Assembly (NCBI GenBank): GCA_964464755.1
Contig: CAYXGZ010000016.1
Span: forward strand, 4,660-68,659
Direction: 5' to 3'
Length of the DNA: 64,000 nt
Origin: CAYXGZ01 sp964464755
Lineage (GTDB): Bacteria; Planctomycetota; MHYJ01; JACPRB01
The translations under genes and the position numbers were made by a program. Within the stretch, counting starts at the first letter, position 1; each line of letters starts with the position of its first letter. Positions 7,919 to 17,589 of this stretch are shown piece after piece. The notes below the pieces were generated by a model, which saw nothing but the letters and a program-made list of their open reading frames with translations, did no database searches and was not told where the DNA came from.

Positions 7919-8644
7919 ATGGGCGGCTCCGACACCACCATGGGCGGCGCGGGGATGGCCTTCCCCTCCACCTCGCTCTCCCTCGTCCTCCACGCGGGCG
8001 CGGATCCCGCCCGGCGGCACTTCGAGAAGATCTCCCGCACCTACTGGAAGCCCATCTACTACTTCATCCGCCGCGCCTGGTCGAAGTCCGACGCCGACGC
8101 CAAGGACCTCACGCAGTCCTTCCTCGTCCACGTCCTCGAGGCCGACCTCCTCGGCCGCTTCGATGTCAACCGCGGCAACTTCCGCGCCTACCTCAAGCAC
8201 TGCCTGCGCAGCTTCCTCGCCGTCGACTCCCGCGACGCGGGCCGCCTCAAGCGCGGCGGCGGCGCCGCCCTCGTCTCCCTCGAGGGCGCCTCGGGCCTCG
8301 AGCTCCCCGCCTCCACCGGCACGCCCGAGGAGGACTTCGACGTCGACTGGACCCGCGAGGTCGTCGAGCGCGCCCTCGCCGACACCGAGGCCGCCCTCGG
8401 CTCCGCCGGCAAGAAGACCTGGTTCGAGGCCTTCCGCCGCTACGCGCTCGACGCCGACCCGGAGCACCCGCCGTCGTACCGCGACGTCGCCTCCGCCCTG
8501 GGCATCTCCGAGGGCGACGTGCGCAACCACCTCCGCCACGTCCGCCAGGAACTGCGGCGCCGCGTCGTCTCCGCGATCGCCGAGTACGTCGTCGACCCGG
8601 CCGACGTCGCCGCCGAGGTCTCCCGCATCCTGGGCGAGGAATGA
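7919..8644 (+). CDS. RNA polymerase sigma-70 family factor (ECF-like), partner of kinase
   Basis: Protein of 241 residues. The region-2 helix set runs from HFEKISRTYWKPIYYFIRRAW through KDLTQSFLVHVLE, with the DLTQ core typical of ECF-type factors. The region-4 helix-turn-helix (PSYRDVASALGISEGDVRNHL, then basic RQELRRR) lies near residues 182-220. It should recruit RNA polymerase to a small set of promoters. The stop overlaps the ATG of the kinase gene by ATGA, so the two are co-translated; known ECF/kinase pairs suggest that activity is set by phosphorylation. A second such pair lies at 55894-59507. Confidence 0.88.
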   Translation: MGGSDTTMGGAGMAFPSTSLSLVLHAGADPARRHFEKISRTYWKPIYYFIRRAWSKSDADAKDLTQSFLVHVLEADLLGRFDVNRGNFRAYLKHCLRSFLAVDSRDAGRLKRGGGAALVSLEGASGLELPASTGTPEEDFDVDWTREVVERALADTEAALGSAGKKTWFEAFRRYALDADPEHPPSYRDVASALGISEGDVRNHLRHVRQELRRRVVSAIAEYVVDPADVAAEVSRILGEE

Positions 8645-11600
8645 AGCCCGATCCGCTCAAGCGCCTGCTCAAGGCCGCCCGCGACGCCGGCGACGACCTC
8701 TGCTCCGACCTCGCCCTGCGCCGCGGGCTCGTCACGCCCTCGCAGCTCGCGGACGCCCGCGCCGCGGCCGAGGCCGCGGGCCGGCCCGTCGTCGACGAAC
8801 TCCGCGACCGGGGCCTGCTCACGCCCTCCCAGCTCGGCGAGCTGCGCCGCCTTCGCCGGGGCGCGGACGCCGCGGGCTCGGCCGCCGACGTCCCCGAGGA
8901 GGTCGCCCGGGCGGCGGCCGACCCGACCCGCCTCGTCGACCGCTACGTGCTCGTCGAGCCCGTCGGCTCCGGCGGCGGCGGCTCCGTGTGGCGCGCCTGG
9001 GACGGCCAGCTCCACCGCTGGGTCGCCCTCAAGCAGCCCCGCGACGCCGCCAGCCCCTCCTTCCGCCAGCGCTTCCTCCGCGAGGCCCGCGCCGCGGCCA
9101 CCCTCCGCCACCCGCACCTCGTCGCCATCCACGACACCGGCGAGTTCCAGGGCCGCCCCTACCTCGTCATGGAGTTCGTGAAGGGCCGCCCCATCGGCCG
9201 CGGGGACGGGCTGCGCGACGGTCCCGAGCGGATCCGCAAGGCCGCCGTCGCCCTCGACGAGGCCCACCGCCTCGGCATCGTCCACCGCGACCTCAAGCCC
9301 GGGAACCTCCTCGTCGACGACAAGGGCGAGCCCCGCGTCGTCGACTTCGGCCTCGCCTGGGTCGAGGGCAGCGGCTCCGACCTCACCGGCACCGGCGCCA
9401 TCGTCGGCACGCCCTCCTACATGGCCCCCGAGCAGGCCCGCGGCAAGCTCGGCCAGGCCGACCCGCGCACCGACGTCTACGGCCTCGGCGCCGTCCTCTA
9501 CGACGTGCTCACGGGCCGTCCGCCCCACGCCGGCGAGACCGCGCTCGACATCCTCGACCACGTCCGCCATCGCGACCCCGTCCCGCCGCGGAAGCTCAAC
9601 CCGGCCGTGCCCGCCGACCTCGAGTCGATCTGCCTCAAGGCCCTCGAGAAGGACCCCTACCGGCGCTACGAGACGGCCGCCGACTTCGCCGCCGACCTCG
9701 AGCGCCACCTCGACGGCCGCCCCGTGCTCGCCCAGCCCTCCACCTTCCGCACGCTCGCCTGGCGCCGCCTCCGCCGCCACCCCGCCGCCTGGACGCTCTC
9801 CGCCGCGACGCTCGCCGCGCTCGCCCTGCTCGGCGCGCTGGCCTGGAACTCCTCCCGCGGCGAGGACCGGGCCCGGGAGGCCCTCTCGCTCGAGGAGCAC
9901 GCGGGCCGGCTCTCCACGGCCTACCACGAGCTCCGCCTGAGGGCCACCGAGCCCCTCCGCGTCCTCGAGGACCGCTACCACGACGGCACGACCGACGAGG
10001 CCGCCCGCGCCGCCCTGGCCGAGGTCGAGTCCGCCTGCGCCGACGTCGCCAAGCGCTGGCCCCAGCTCCGGCTCCCCGCCGCCTGGCGCGGCCTCGCCGT
10101 GTTCTACGCGGGCCGCTCCGGCGAGGGGCGCGCGCTCCTCGACCGCGCCTGCGCCGAGGCGGGCGAGGACCCCTTCCCCGCCGTCCTCCGCGCCGCGTCC
10201 TTCCTCGCCGAGTACGCCCGCTCCGCCGACCTGCCCGTCTCGTTCGACCCCACGAACGGGACCTACCTGCCGATCGACTTCGTCGAGGTCGGCCCCATGG
10301 CGGAGCTCAAGGCCTCCGCCTCCCGCTCGCTCGGCGAGGCGCTCTCGCGCCGCGTCTGGCCCAAGCTCCGCCAGGGCCGCGAGTTCGAGACCTTCACCCA
10401 GGGCGCCCTCGCCCTCGGCCGCGGCGACTACCCCGCCGCGACCGGCCTCCTCGACTCCGTGCGCCGCGATCCCGCGCTCGAGGGCCTCTCCTGCATCCTC
10501 CTCGGCTTCGCCCGATTCTCGACGGGCGATCCCGCCGGCGCCCGCGACGTGTGGAGCCGCCCCGTCGCCCGCGGCTGGCCCCTCGCCCGCTACTACACGG
10601 CCGGCGCCCTCCTCAACGAGGCTCGCGCCCCGGACCGGCCCCCGGCCGAGGTCCGGGCCACGCTGCTCAAGGCCGTGGACGAGTTCCGCGCCGCCGGCAG
10701 CGCCCGCGTCCCCTTCCTCGGCATCCTCGTCGGCCGCCTCTGCGCCTGGACGGCGGTCGCGCTCCTCGACATCGGCGAGTCCCGCGACGCGCGCCCCGCC
10801 CTCGAGGAGTGCCTCCGCGCCTGCCGCGAGCTCCGCGTCGCGGCGGGCGGCCGCCCCCACGTGATCCTCCTCGTCGCCGAGTCGCGCCACCAGGTCGCCA
10901 AGCTCCTGCACGTCGCCGGCGAGTCGCGCTGGCCGCTCTGGCAGGAGGCGGACGCCGACTTCCTCGAGGGGCTCGCCGCGGGCGAACCCAAGGGCGCCCG
11001 GCTCCGCTTCGCCGAGTTCCTTTCGGACTGGAGCGTATGCCTCGACGACCGCCGCCTCGAGTCCCTTCCGACCTTCGAGCGCGCCCTCGAGCAGGTGAAC
11101 CGCGTGGTCGAGTCGCCCTCCGCCGGGGCCGAGGCCTGGACGCTGCGCGGCGCCGTGCTGATGCACCTCGGCCTCAAGCGCTTCGCCCGGGGCGGGGATC
11201 CCTCCGCCGAGTTCCGCCAGGCGACCGAGGCCTTCGACCGGGCGACGCAGCTCGCGCCGGAGAACCCCTACCCGCTCGCGTCCCGCGCGGAGTTCAACCT
11301 CCGCCTCGCCGCGTGGAACCAGGCCCGCAACGAGTCCCCCGAGGAGCCCCTGCGCCGCGCCCTCTCGGGCTTCACCGCCGCGATCTCCCGCCGCCCCGCC
11401 CCGTCCTACTTCATCCAGCGCGCCCAGGCCCGCTACTACCTCGCGAACTGGGAGCGCGCGCGCGGCGTGGATCCCGACCCCCAGTTCCGCGAGGGCATCG
11501 CAGACGCGGGCCGCGGCATCCCGGGCGAGCCGCTCTCGCCCCGGGGCTACTGGGTCCGCGCCCTGCTCCACTTCCAGGCCGGGCTCAACCTCGGGCGCCA

Positions 11601-11829
11601 GGGCGGGTCGATCGACGCGGACGTCGAGGCGGCCTACGCGGACTTCAACCGCGCCCTCGAGCTGCGGCCGGACCACTGGGAGTCGCTGCGGGACCGCGGG
11701 AGCCTGTCGATGTCGCTGAAGCGCTACGAGGAGGGCGTGGCCGACGTGAAGCGCTCGCTCGAGATCAACCCGGACCAGCCGGAGCTCCGCAAGAAGCTCG
11801 AGGACCACCTCAAGCGGATGGGTCGCTAG
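8641..11829 (+). CDS. Membrane Ser/Thr protein kinase with C-terminal TPR-type repeats
   Basis: Transmembrane Hanks-type kinase of 1062 residues. An N-terminal region with PSQL-containing helices (residues 30-70) precedes the kinase domain (about 102-360). The nucleotide loop is VGSGGGGSV, the catalytic Lys is 131, the HRDLKPGN motif has Asp217, DFG is at 235-237, and the APE-like site is YMAPEQ. The transmembrane helix is about 384-402. The long remainder holds alpha-helical TPR-like repeats, clearest near the end (AYADFNRALELRPDHWESL). It is translationally coupled to the upstream sigma factor, so it probably controls it. Its stop TAG overlaps the stop of the convergent threonine dehydratase gene. 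Confidence 0.9.
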   Translation: MKPDPLKRLLKAARDAGDDLCSDLALRRGLVTPSQLADARAAAEAAGRPVVDELRDRGLLTPSQLGELRRLRRGADAAGSAADVPEEVARAAADPTRLVDRYVLVEPVGSGGGGSVWRAWDGQLHRWVALKQPRDAASPSFRQRFLREARAAATLRHPHLVAIHDTGEFQGRPYLVMEFVKGRPIGRGDGLRDGPERIRKAAVALDEAHRLGIVHRDLKPGNLLVDDKGEPRVVDFGLAWVEGSGSDLTGTGAIVGTPSYMAPEQARGKLGQADPRTDVYGLGAVLYDVLTGRPPHAGETALDILDHVRHRDPVPPRKLNPAVPADLESICLKALEKDPYRRYETAADFAADLERHLDGRPVLAQPSTFRTLAWRRLRRHPAAWTLSAATLAALALLGALAWNSSRGEDRAREALSLEEHAGRLSTAYHELRLRATEPLRVLEDRYHDGTTDEAARAALAEVESACADVAKRWPQLRLPAAWRGLAVFYAGRSGEGRALLDRACAEAGEDPFPAVLRAASFLAEYARSADLPVSFDPTNGTYLPIDFVEVGPMAELKASASRSLGEALSRRVWPKLRQGREFETFTQGALALGRGDYPAATGLLDSVRRDPALEGLSCILLGFARFSTGDPAGARDVWSRPVARGWPLARYYTAGALLNEARAPDRPPAEVRATLLKAVDEFRAAGSARVPFLGILVGRLCAWTAVALLDIGESRDARPALEECLRACRELRVAAGGRPHVILLVAESRHQVAKLLHVAGESRWPLWQEADADFLEGLAAGEPKGARLRFAEFLSDWSVCLDDRRLESLPTFERALEQVNRVVESPSAGAEAWTLRGAVLMHLGLKRFARGGDPSAEFRQATEAFDRATQLAPENPYPLASRAEFNLRLAAWNQARNESPEEPLRRALSGFTAAISRRPAPSYFIQRAQARYYLANWERARGVDPDPQFREGIADAGRGIPGEPLSPRGYWVRALLHFQAGLNLGRQGGSIDADVEAAYADFNRALELRPDHWESLRDRGSLSMSLKRYEEGVADVKRSLEINPDQPELRKKLEDHLKRMGR

Positions 11830-12755
11830 CCGAGGATGGCCTTCACGTCCGCGTTGCCGCCGGAGAGCACGACCACGCAGGGCCCGCGGGGCCGCTTCAC
11901 GCGCCCGTTCAGCACCGCGGCCAGCGCCGCCGCGCCCGAGGGCTCGACGACCAGCTTCTCCTTGAGCAGCAGGTGCCGCGCCGCGTCCATGATCTCCGAG
12001 TCCGGGACCAGCACGAAGCCGTCCACCTTCGCCTTGGCGTGCTCGTAGGTCAGGTCGCCCGCCCGCAACGGCTTCAGGCCGTCCGCGATCGTGTCCACCG
12101 CCGGGAGCGTCACCGGCCCGCCGTGGCGGATCGCCTCGAACATCTTCGGCGCCCCCTCGGGCTCCACGCCGAAGACCTTCGCCCTCGGCTTCAGCGCCTT
12201 GATCGCCGTCGACACGCCGCTGCAGAGCCCGCCGCCGCCGATCTGCACGACGACCGACGCGACGTTCGGGACCTGGCGGGCGATCTCGAGCCCCACCGTC
12301 CCCTGCCCCGCGATGATGCGCGGGTCGTCGAAGGGCCGCACGAGCGTCGCCCCCCGCTCCTCCGCGAGGCGCTCCGCGGCCTGCCGCGTCTCCTCGCTCG
12401 TCGTCCCGCCGAAGATCACCTCGGCCCCGTAGTACCGCGTCCCCTCGACCTTGTGCGGGAGCGACTGGTCCAGCATCACGATCGCCGCCCGGATCCCGAG
12501 CAGCTGCGCCGCCAGCGCCACGCCCTGCGCGTGGTTGCCGCTCGAGTAGGCGACGACGCCGCGCTTGCGCACCTTCGGAGACAGCGACGAGATCAGGTTG
12601 TAGGCCCCGCGCAGCTTGAAGGCGCCGGAGCGCTGGAGGTTCTCGCACTTCAGGAAGACGTCGGGCGGGCCGAAGCGCAGCGGGAGCACGGGCGTCTCGA
12701 TCGCCACGCCGCGCAGCCGCTTCGCCGCGGCCCGGAGGTCCTTCAGGGTGATCAT
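11826..12755 (-). CDS. Threonine/serine ammonia-lyase (threonine dehydratase, PLP-dependent)
   Basis: Catalyses threonine (or serine) to 2-oxobutyrate (or pyruvate) plus ammonia. The 309-residue protein has the PLP-binding segment SGAFKLRGA with Schiff-base Lys47, the SSGNHAQG loop, and the glycine-rich GGGGLCSG phosphate-binding site. It lacks the C-terminal ACT regulatory domain of biosynthetic IlvA, so it resembles catabolic TdcB or serine/threonine racemase-type enzymes. A -10 box exactly 7 nt before ATG 12755 fixes the start. It is convergent with the kinase gene, sharing CTAG for both stop codons. Confidence 0.88.
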   Translation of the reverse strand: MITLKDLRAAAKRLRGVAIETPVLPLRFGPPDVFLKCENLQRSGAFKLRGAYNLISSLSPKVRKRGVVAYSSGNHAQGVALAAQLLGIRAAIVMLDQSLPHKVEGTRYYGAEVIFGGTTSEETRQAAERLAEERGATLVRPFDDPRIIAGQGTVGLEIARQVPNVASVVVQIGGGGLCSGVSTAIKALKPRAKVFGVEPEGAPKMFEAIRHGGPVTLPAVDTIADGLKPLRAGDLTYEHAKAKVDGFVLVPDSEIMDAARHLLLKEKLVVEPSGAAALAAVLNGRVKRPRGPCVVVLSGGNADVKAILG

Positions 12756-12762
12756 CGGGTCG

Positions 12763-12768
12763 AGTATA
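12763..12768 (-). promoter_or_regulatory. -10 box (TATACT) of leaderless threonine dehydratase gene
   Basis: TATACT on the minus strand lies 7 nt from ATG 12755. The divergent gene's GATAAT box begins 22 bp further on. Confidence 0.6.
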
Positions 12769-12789
12769 GGCCCGCGCGGGACCGGATGC

Positions 12790-12795
12790 GATAAT
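12790..12795 (+). promoter_or_regulatory. -10 box (GATAAT) of leaderless barrel-like gene
   Basis: GATAAT is 5 nt ahead of the GTG at 12801. Divergent pair with the box at 12763-12768. Confidence 0.5.
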
Positions 12796-12800
12796 CCGGC

Positions 12801-13577
12801 GTGCTCCCCGCGCTCGTCGTCCTCGCCGCGCTGCTCGTCCCCCAGGACGGGAAGCTCAAGGAGCTCGAGGACGCGGCCAAGCGCAAGCGGGACGACCGGG
12901 ACCGGCGCCCCGAGGTCCACGCGCCCGCCGCCGCCGACGACGCCTGGAGCGAGTTCTGGGGCGAGATCTTCGTCGAGACGCTCGGCTGGGTCGTCATCTA
13001 CCCGTTCACCGACCAGGGCCGGCGCTACCGCGACTACCCCTTCGAGGAGGGCCGGAGCTACTTCGGGCGGGGCCCCGAGCTCCCCTACCCCTTCGCCTTC
13101 GAGGCCCGGCTCGACGTCCAGCGCGTCGAGGCCGACCTGCTCGGCGTCCGGGGCGGCTTCACGCTGCGCCTCCCCTCGGGCTGCGACCTCGCCCTCGAGC
13201 ACACGACCTGGACCGAGGAGCTCGACGACGGCGATGACGAGCTCGCGCTCACGCGCTTCGAGCTGAACTACGGCTTCCCCGGACGCTCCGCGAACTTCCA
13301 GGCCTCGATCGGCTGGGGCCTCGCGGTCCTCGCGGGCGACGGGGTCGAGGCCGCCGCCACGCTGCAGGCGGGACTCGCGTGGCTCGTCGCCGAGCCCGTG
13401 TCGGTCCGGCTCAACTTCGCGGTCATGGAGTTCGCGGGCGCGACCTTCAACGACCTCTCCGTGGACCTGCGCTGGCACGTCGGCCGCTGGGCGCTGACCG
13501 GCGGCTGGCGCTCGATCTTCGTCACGAACGGCCCCGACCTCGACGGGCCCACCCTCGGCGTCGCCGCGTACTTCTGA
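12801..13577 (+). CDS. Exported protein, probable outer-membrane beta-barrel
   Basis: Protein of 258 residues with a hydrophobic N-terminal signal sequence and a charged spacer (KRKRDDRDRR). The C-terminal two thirds alternate polar and aromatic/aliphatic residues as barrel strands do (such as FEARLDVQRVEADLLGVRGG and LRWHVGRWALTGGWRSIF). It ends in Phe (GVAAYF), the usual terminal residue of outer-membrane barrels. I do not recognise a named family. It starts with GTG directly behind a -10 box and its stop overlaps the helicase start (TGATG), so the two form an operon despite unrelated apparent roles. Confidence 0.6.
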   Translation: MLPALVVLAALLVPQDGKLKELEDAAKRKRDDRDRRPEVHAPAAADDAWSEFWGEIFVETLGWVVIYPFTDQGRRYRDYPFEEGRSYFGRGPELPYPFAFEARLDVQRVEADLLGVRGGFTLRLPSGCDLALEHTTWTEELDDGDDELALTRFELNYGFPGRSANFQASIGWGLAVLAGDGVEAAATLQAGLAWLVAEPVSVRLNFAVMEFAGATFNDLSVDLRWHVGRWALTGGWRSIFVTNGPDLDGPTLGVAAYF

Positions 13578-15490
13578 TGCCCCCCTCGGAGATCTTCGGG
13601 CCCGACGGCCTGCTGGCGAGGCGCTTCAAGGACTACGAGCCCCGCCCCGGCCAGATGAAGATGGCCGTCGCGGTCGCCCGCGCGCTCTCGGAGAAGCGCC
13701 ACCTCGCCGTCGAGGCCCCCTGCGGCATCGGCAAGTCCTTCGCCTACCTCGCCCCGGCGATCGAGCACGCCGTCGCCGAGGGCACGAAGGTCGTCGTCTG
13801 CACGGCGAACATCGCGCTCCAGGAGCAGCTCGTCCGCAAGGACCTGCCCGGCCTCAAGGAGCTCCTGCCCGTGCCCTTCACTTGGGCGCTCGTGAAGGGC
13901 CTCGGCAACTACCTTTGCCTCGACCGCTGGAACGAGACCCTCGGCGAGGACAGCCTCTTCGCCGACGAGGAGGAGCTCGAGCTCAAGCACCGCTTCGACG
14001 ACTGGGCCCGCACGACGACGACGGGCGACCACTCCGACCTGCCCTTCAGCCCGCCCGACGCGATCTGGGGCCGCGCCAACGGCGTCACCGAGCTCTGCAA
14101 CGGCCACCACTGCCCGCGCTACGACGCCTGCTTCGCGATGGACGCGCGCCGCCGCGCCGCGAGCGCGACGGTCGTCGTCACGAATTACCACCTCTACTTC
14201 GCCCACCTCGCGCTCAAGATCGCCACCGAGCGCGACGTCATCCTCCCGCCCCACGAGGCGCTGATCTGCGACGAGGCCCACGAGATGGCGGACGTGGCCC
14301 GCGACTTCTTCGGGCGGCGCCTCGGCCCCGGCTTCGCCCACCTGCTGGCCCGCGGCGCGCAGCGCCTCGGGCTGAAGAAGACCGCCGACCGGGTCCGCGC
14401 CGAGGCCCGCGCGTTCTTCGACCAGGTCCGGGGGCACCGCGCCTCGCCCGCGTACCGCATCCGCCTCCGCGAGGGCGGCTTCGCCGACCCCGCCCCGCTC
14501 GCCGCCGCGCTCGAGGACTACCAGCGCGACCTCAAGGCCGCGGGCCAGTCCGCCGCCGACGAGGAGGCCGCCGACAAGGCCGCGAAGTACCTCGGCGCCT
14601 CCGCCGCGGCGCTCGGCAACCTCCACGCCTTCCTCGCCCTCGACGACCCGAACCAGGTCGCCTGGATCGAGGAGGAGACGCTCCGCACCGGCGAGGCCTC
14701 GGCCCGCCTCATGTCGCGCCGCATCGACGTCAGCGACGTGCTCCGCGAGCACCTCTTCGGCAAGGTGGAGTCCGTCGTGATGACGAGCGCGACGCTCGCG
14801 TCGTCCGGGGGGAGCTTCGACTTCCTCAAGCGCGAGACGGGCGGCGAGGCCGCGCAGGAGCTCGTCGTCGGCAGCCCCTTCGACTTCCGCACGCAGGCCC
14901 GGCTCGTGGTCCCCAAGGTCGCCGCGGAGGTCAACTCGCCAGCGTTCGCGGCCGAGATCTCCCCGCAGATCAACCGGCTGATCCGCGCGCTGGGCGGCCG
15001 GACGCTCGCGCTCTTCACCTCGTACCGCAACATGAACGCCTGCGCCGACGCGGCGAGGGAGACGGGCGTCGAGATCCTGCGCCAGGGCTCGGCGCCGCGG
15101 TCGCGGCTGCTCGAGGCCTTCCGCGAGGACCGGGGGACGGCGCTCTTCGCGACGACGAGCTTCTGGCAGGGCATCGACGTGCCGGGCGAGGCGCTCTCCT
15201 GCCTCGTGATCGACAAGCTGCCCTTCACGACGCCGGAGGACCCGCTGATCGACGCGCTGACGGAGCGGGACCCGGAGACCTTCCAGCGCTACCAGCTGCC
15301 GCGGGCGACGCTGGCGCTGCGGCAGGGCTTCGGGCGGCTGATCCGGCGGCGGGACGACCGGGGGGTCTGCGTGCTCTTCGACAACCGGGTGTTCACGCGG
15401 CGCTACGGGCGGGAGATCCTGGCGGCGCTCCCCGAGGTCCCGGTGCACCGGGACCTCGAGGCGGCGCTGGAGTTCTTCAAGGACGAGTGA
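13577..15490 (+). CDS. dinG: ATP-dependent DNA helicase, DinG/XPD family
   Basis: Superfamily-2, XPD-like 5'-3' helicase of 637 residues, probably acting in DNA repair. Walker A is APCGIGKS (residues 47-54). Four Cys (114, 174, 179, 185) sit where XPD/DinG proteins bind a [4Fe-4S] cluster. The DEAH box is at 232-235. Later motifs include MTSATL, FTSYRNM, a WQGIDVPGE segment and the terminal QGFGRLIRR motif VI. No N-terminal exonuclease domain is present. It is coupled to the barrel gene upstream. Its 3' end overlaps the convergent EEP gene by 14 nt. Confidence 0.9.
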   Translation: MPPSEIFGPDGLLARRFKDYEPRPGQMKMAVAVARALSEKRHLAVEAPCGIGKSFAYLAPAIEHAVAEGTKVVVCTANIALQEQLVRKDLPGLKELLPVPFTWALVKGLGNYLCLDRWNETLGEDSLFADEEELELKHRFDDWARTTTTGDHSDLPFSPPDAIWGRANGVTELCNGHHCPRYDACFAMDARRRAASATVVVTNYHLYFAHLALKIATERDVILPPHEALICDEAHEMADVARDFFGRRLGPGFAHLLARGAQRLGLKKTADRVRAEARAFFDQVRGHRASPAYRIRLREGGFADPAPLAAALEDYQRDLKAAGQSAADEEAADKAAKYLGASAAALGNLHAFLALDDPNQVAWIEEETLRTGEASARLMSRRIDVSDVLREHLFGKVESVVMTSATLASSGGSFDFLKRETGGEAAQELVVGSPFDFRTQARLVVPKVAAEVNSPAFAAEISPQINRLIRALGGRTLALFTSYRNMNACADAARETGVEILRQGSAPRSRLLEAFREDRGTALFATTSFWQGIDVPGEALSCLVIDKLPFTTPEDPLIDALTERDPETFQRYQLPRATLALRQGFGRLIRRRDDRGVCVLFDNRVFTRRYGREILAALPEVPVHRDLEAALEFFKDE

Positions 15491-16394
15491 CGGTGGCGTA
15501 GGGGCCGTCGTCGTCGAGGTCGACGTGGAACTCGGCCCAGCACGGGCAGTGGTCGGAGAGGGTCGAGCGGGCGGCGCGGTAGTCGGTCGCCACGCCCGCG
15601 TGCACGGGATCGACGACGCCCCAGCGACCGGTGAACTCGCGGGAGTGCTTCGTCACCCAGACCTGGTCGTACGCGTTCGCCGGGCCCTCCTCGTTCAGGG
15701 TGGTCCGAGGCGCGGGGTCCAGCAGCGGCCGGAGCCCGTCGTGCCGGCGCAGCGCGTCGAACTCGTACGAGCGCGTCGAGCGGTTGAAATCGCCGAGCAG
15801 GATCACGTCGTCCTCGGCCGGGTCGGCGTCCTGGACGGCGCGGTAGGCGGCCTCGAGGGCGCGGATCTCGCGGGTCAGGGGCCCGGCGTTGCCGGGGCTG
15901 TCGAGGTGGAAGACCACGAGCGTGAAGTCGAAGCGGCCCGCGCGGAACGACGCGACGAAGGGCTCGCGGACGAAGGCGTCGCGGGGATCGGGCAGCGTGC
16001 GGGCCTCGCCGATCGGGATCGCCTTGTCGCCCCGGTAGAGCACGGCGTAGTGCTCGCGGTACGAGCCCCGGCCGACGGAGGCGGGCGACACGACGGCGCG
16101 CCAGCGGGGCCCGCAGGCGATGGCGAGCTGGTGCGCGGCCTCGGGCGTCATCACCTCCTGGATCGCGACGACGTCGAAGGCGGTGACGAGCTTCGCGGCG
16201 GCCTGCATGGCGGGGTCGGCGGCGTCCTTCTTGGCGCCGTGGCCGAGCCGCATCGCGTTGAAGGTCGCGACGCGGACCGTCGGGGGCGGCGGCGGTTTCT
16301 GGAAGATGTGCGGCCGGTCCGGCGGGTTGTCCGGGAAGGCGCACGCGGCGGGCAGCAGCAGGCAGGCGATCAGCAGGCGGCGAAGTGCGACCAT
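15477..16394 (-). CDS. Endonuclease/exonuclease/phosphatase (EEP) family lipoprotein
   Basis: Protein of 305 residues with a lipoprotein signal (LLPAAC) followed by a Pro-rich linker. The EEP catalytic fold follows: TFNAMRL opening, IQEVM with the metal-binding Glu, GDFNRS (Asp/Asn pair) and the terminal SDHCP His. Such enzymes cleave phosphodiesters; the substrate may be nucleic acid or phospholipid. Here it should be anchored outside the cytoplasmic membrane. ATG 16394 has a GGGGAG Shine-Dalgarno 5 nt upstream. Two further EEP genes lie at 22787 and 31670. Confidence 0.82.
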   Translation of the reverse strand: MVALRRLLIACLLLPAACAFPDNPPDRPHIFQKPPPPPTVRVATFNAMRLGHGAKKDAADPAMQAAAKLVTAFDVVAIQEVMTPEAAHQLAIACGPRWRAVVSPASVGRGSYREHYAVLYRGDKAIPIGEARTLPDPRDAFVREPFVASFRAGRFDFTLVVFHLDSPGNAGPLTREIRALEAAYRAVQDADPAEDDVILLGDFNRSTRSYEFDALRRHDGLRPLLDPAPRTTLNEEGPANAYDQVWVTKHSREFTGRWGVVDPVHAGVATDYRAARSTLSDHCPCWAEFHVDLDDDGPYATVTRP

Positions 16395-16524
16395 GGATAC
16401 TCCCCTTGGCAAGGTGTCCATGGGTACAATCGGCATTCATGGGTGGAGAGCTGCATATTCCGGACCGTTTCAGTACGATTTCGGTAACGGCGGCGGACCG
16501 CGGCGGTCCCATCGTCGTGATCCC

Positions 16525-17589
16525 ATGATGACCGCGCTCCTGCTCCTCGGCGGCCTGGCCACGCTCACCCTCGGCGGCGAGTTCCTGGTCCGGGGCGCCT
16601 CCCGCCTCGCGCTCGTGATGCGGATCTCCCCGCTCGTCATCGGGCTCACGGTCGTCGCCATGGGCACGAGCGCGCCCGAGATGGCCGTCAGCGTGATCGC
16701 GTCGATCGAGGGCAAGGCCGACATCTCGCTGGGCAACGTCGTCGGCAGCAACATCTTCAACGTGCTCGGGATCCTCGGGATCTCGGCGCTCGTCGTGCCG
16801 CTCGCGGTGAACCCGCAGCTGCTGCGCTTCGACGTCCCTGTCATGATCGCGGTCTCCGCCGTCGTCTTGCTCTTCGGCCTCGACGGCCGCATCGCGCCGT
16901 GGGAGGGCTGGCTGCTCTTCGCGGGGCTCGTCGGCTACACGCTCGCGCTGCTCCGCATGAGCCGGAAGGCCTGGGTGGGCCAGCCCGTGCCCGTGCCGAA
17001 CGCGGGCCACTGGGCCGTGAACGTCGCGCTCGTCCTGGCCGGCCTCGGGCTGCTCGTGCTCGGATCGAATTGGTTCGTCGACGGCTCGGTGCGCGTCGCC
17101 CGCGCGCTCGGCATGAGCGAGCTCATGATCGGCCTGACGATCGTCGCGGTGGGCACGTCGATGCCGGAGCTCGCGACCTCGATCGTCGCCGCCGCCCGCG
17201 GGCAGCGGGACATCGCCGTCGGCAACGTCGTCGGCAGCAACGTCTTCAACCTGCTCGGCGTCCTCGGGATCAGCGCGGGGATCTCGCGGACCGGCGTGGC
17301 CGTGTCCGGGACCGCCCTGGCCTTCGACATCCCCGTCATGATCGCGATCGCGGTCGCCTGCCTCCCGGTCTTCTACACCGGGCGGAAGGTCGCGCGCGTG
17401 GAGGGCTTCTTCTTCCTGGTCGCGTACGCGGCGTACACCGCCTACCTGGTGCTCGAGAACCTCGAGCGGCCCGTGCTGACGGCGCCCCAGGCGATCTGGT
17501 GGGTCGTCGCCCCCGCCACCGGGATTTCGCTCTTCCTCGGCACGGCGGCGTGGATGCGGGAGCGCTCCGCGAGGATCCCGGCCTCATGA
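16525..17589 (+). CDS. Calcium/sodium (CaCA family) antiporter
   Basis: Inner-membrane cation exchanger of 354 residues with about ten hydrophobic helices. The two internal alpha-repeats are explicit: GTSAPEM with GNVVGSNIFN in the first half, and GTSMPEL with GNVVGSNVFN in the second. These are the ion-binding signatures of CaCA exchangers (YrbG-like, K+-dependent or Na+/Ca2+). A TACGAT box at 16474-16479 could start a transcript with a leader of about 40 nt; no Shine-Dalgarno is evident. The stop overlaps the start of the antiporter gene by ATGA. It is the first gene of a three-gene membrane operon. Confidence 0.88.
   Translation: MMTALLLLGGLATLTLGGEFLVRGASRLALVMRISPLVIGLTVVAMGTSAPEMAVSVIASIEGKADISLGNVVGSNIFNVLGILGISALVVPLAVNPQLLRFDVPVMIAVSAVVLLFGLDGRIAPWEGWLLFAGLVGYTLALLRMSRKAWVGQPVPVPNAGHWAVNVALVLAGLGLLVLGSNWFVDGSVRVARALGMSELMIGLTIVAVGTSMPELATSIVAAARGQRDIAVGNVVGSNVFNLLGVLGISAGISRTGVAVSGTALAFDIPVMIAIAVACLPVFYTGRKVARVEGFFFLVAYAAYTAYLVLENLERPVLTAPQAIWWVVAPATGISLFLGTAAWMRERSARIPAS

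Noticed and set aside
8163..12794. A 1543-codon plus-strand open frame overlapping sigma factor, kinase and dehydratase genes
   Set aside because: Its product is low-complexity (SPR/RRP-rich) and the three genes in other frames carry intact motifs; long stop-free frames are expected at this G+C.
12801..13577. A firm family name for the barrel-like protein
   Set aside because: Only alternation and a terminal Phe support a barrel; no named family could be matched by eye.
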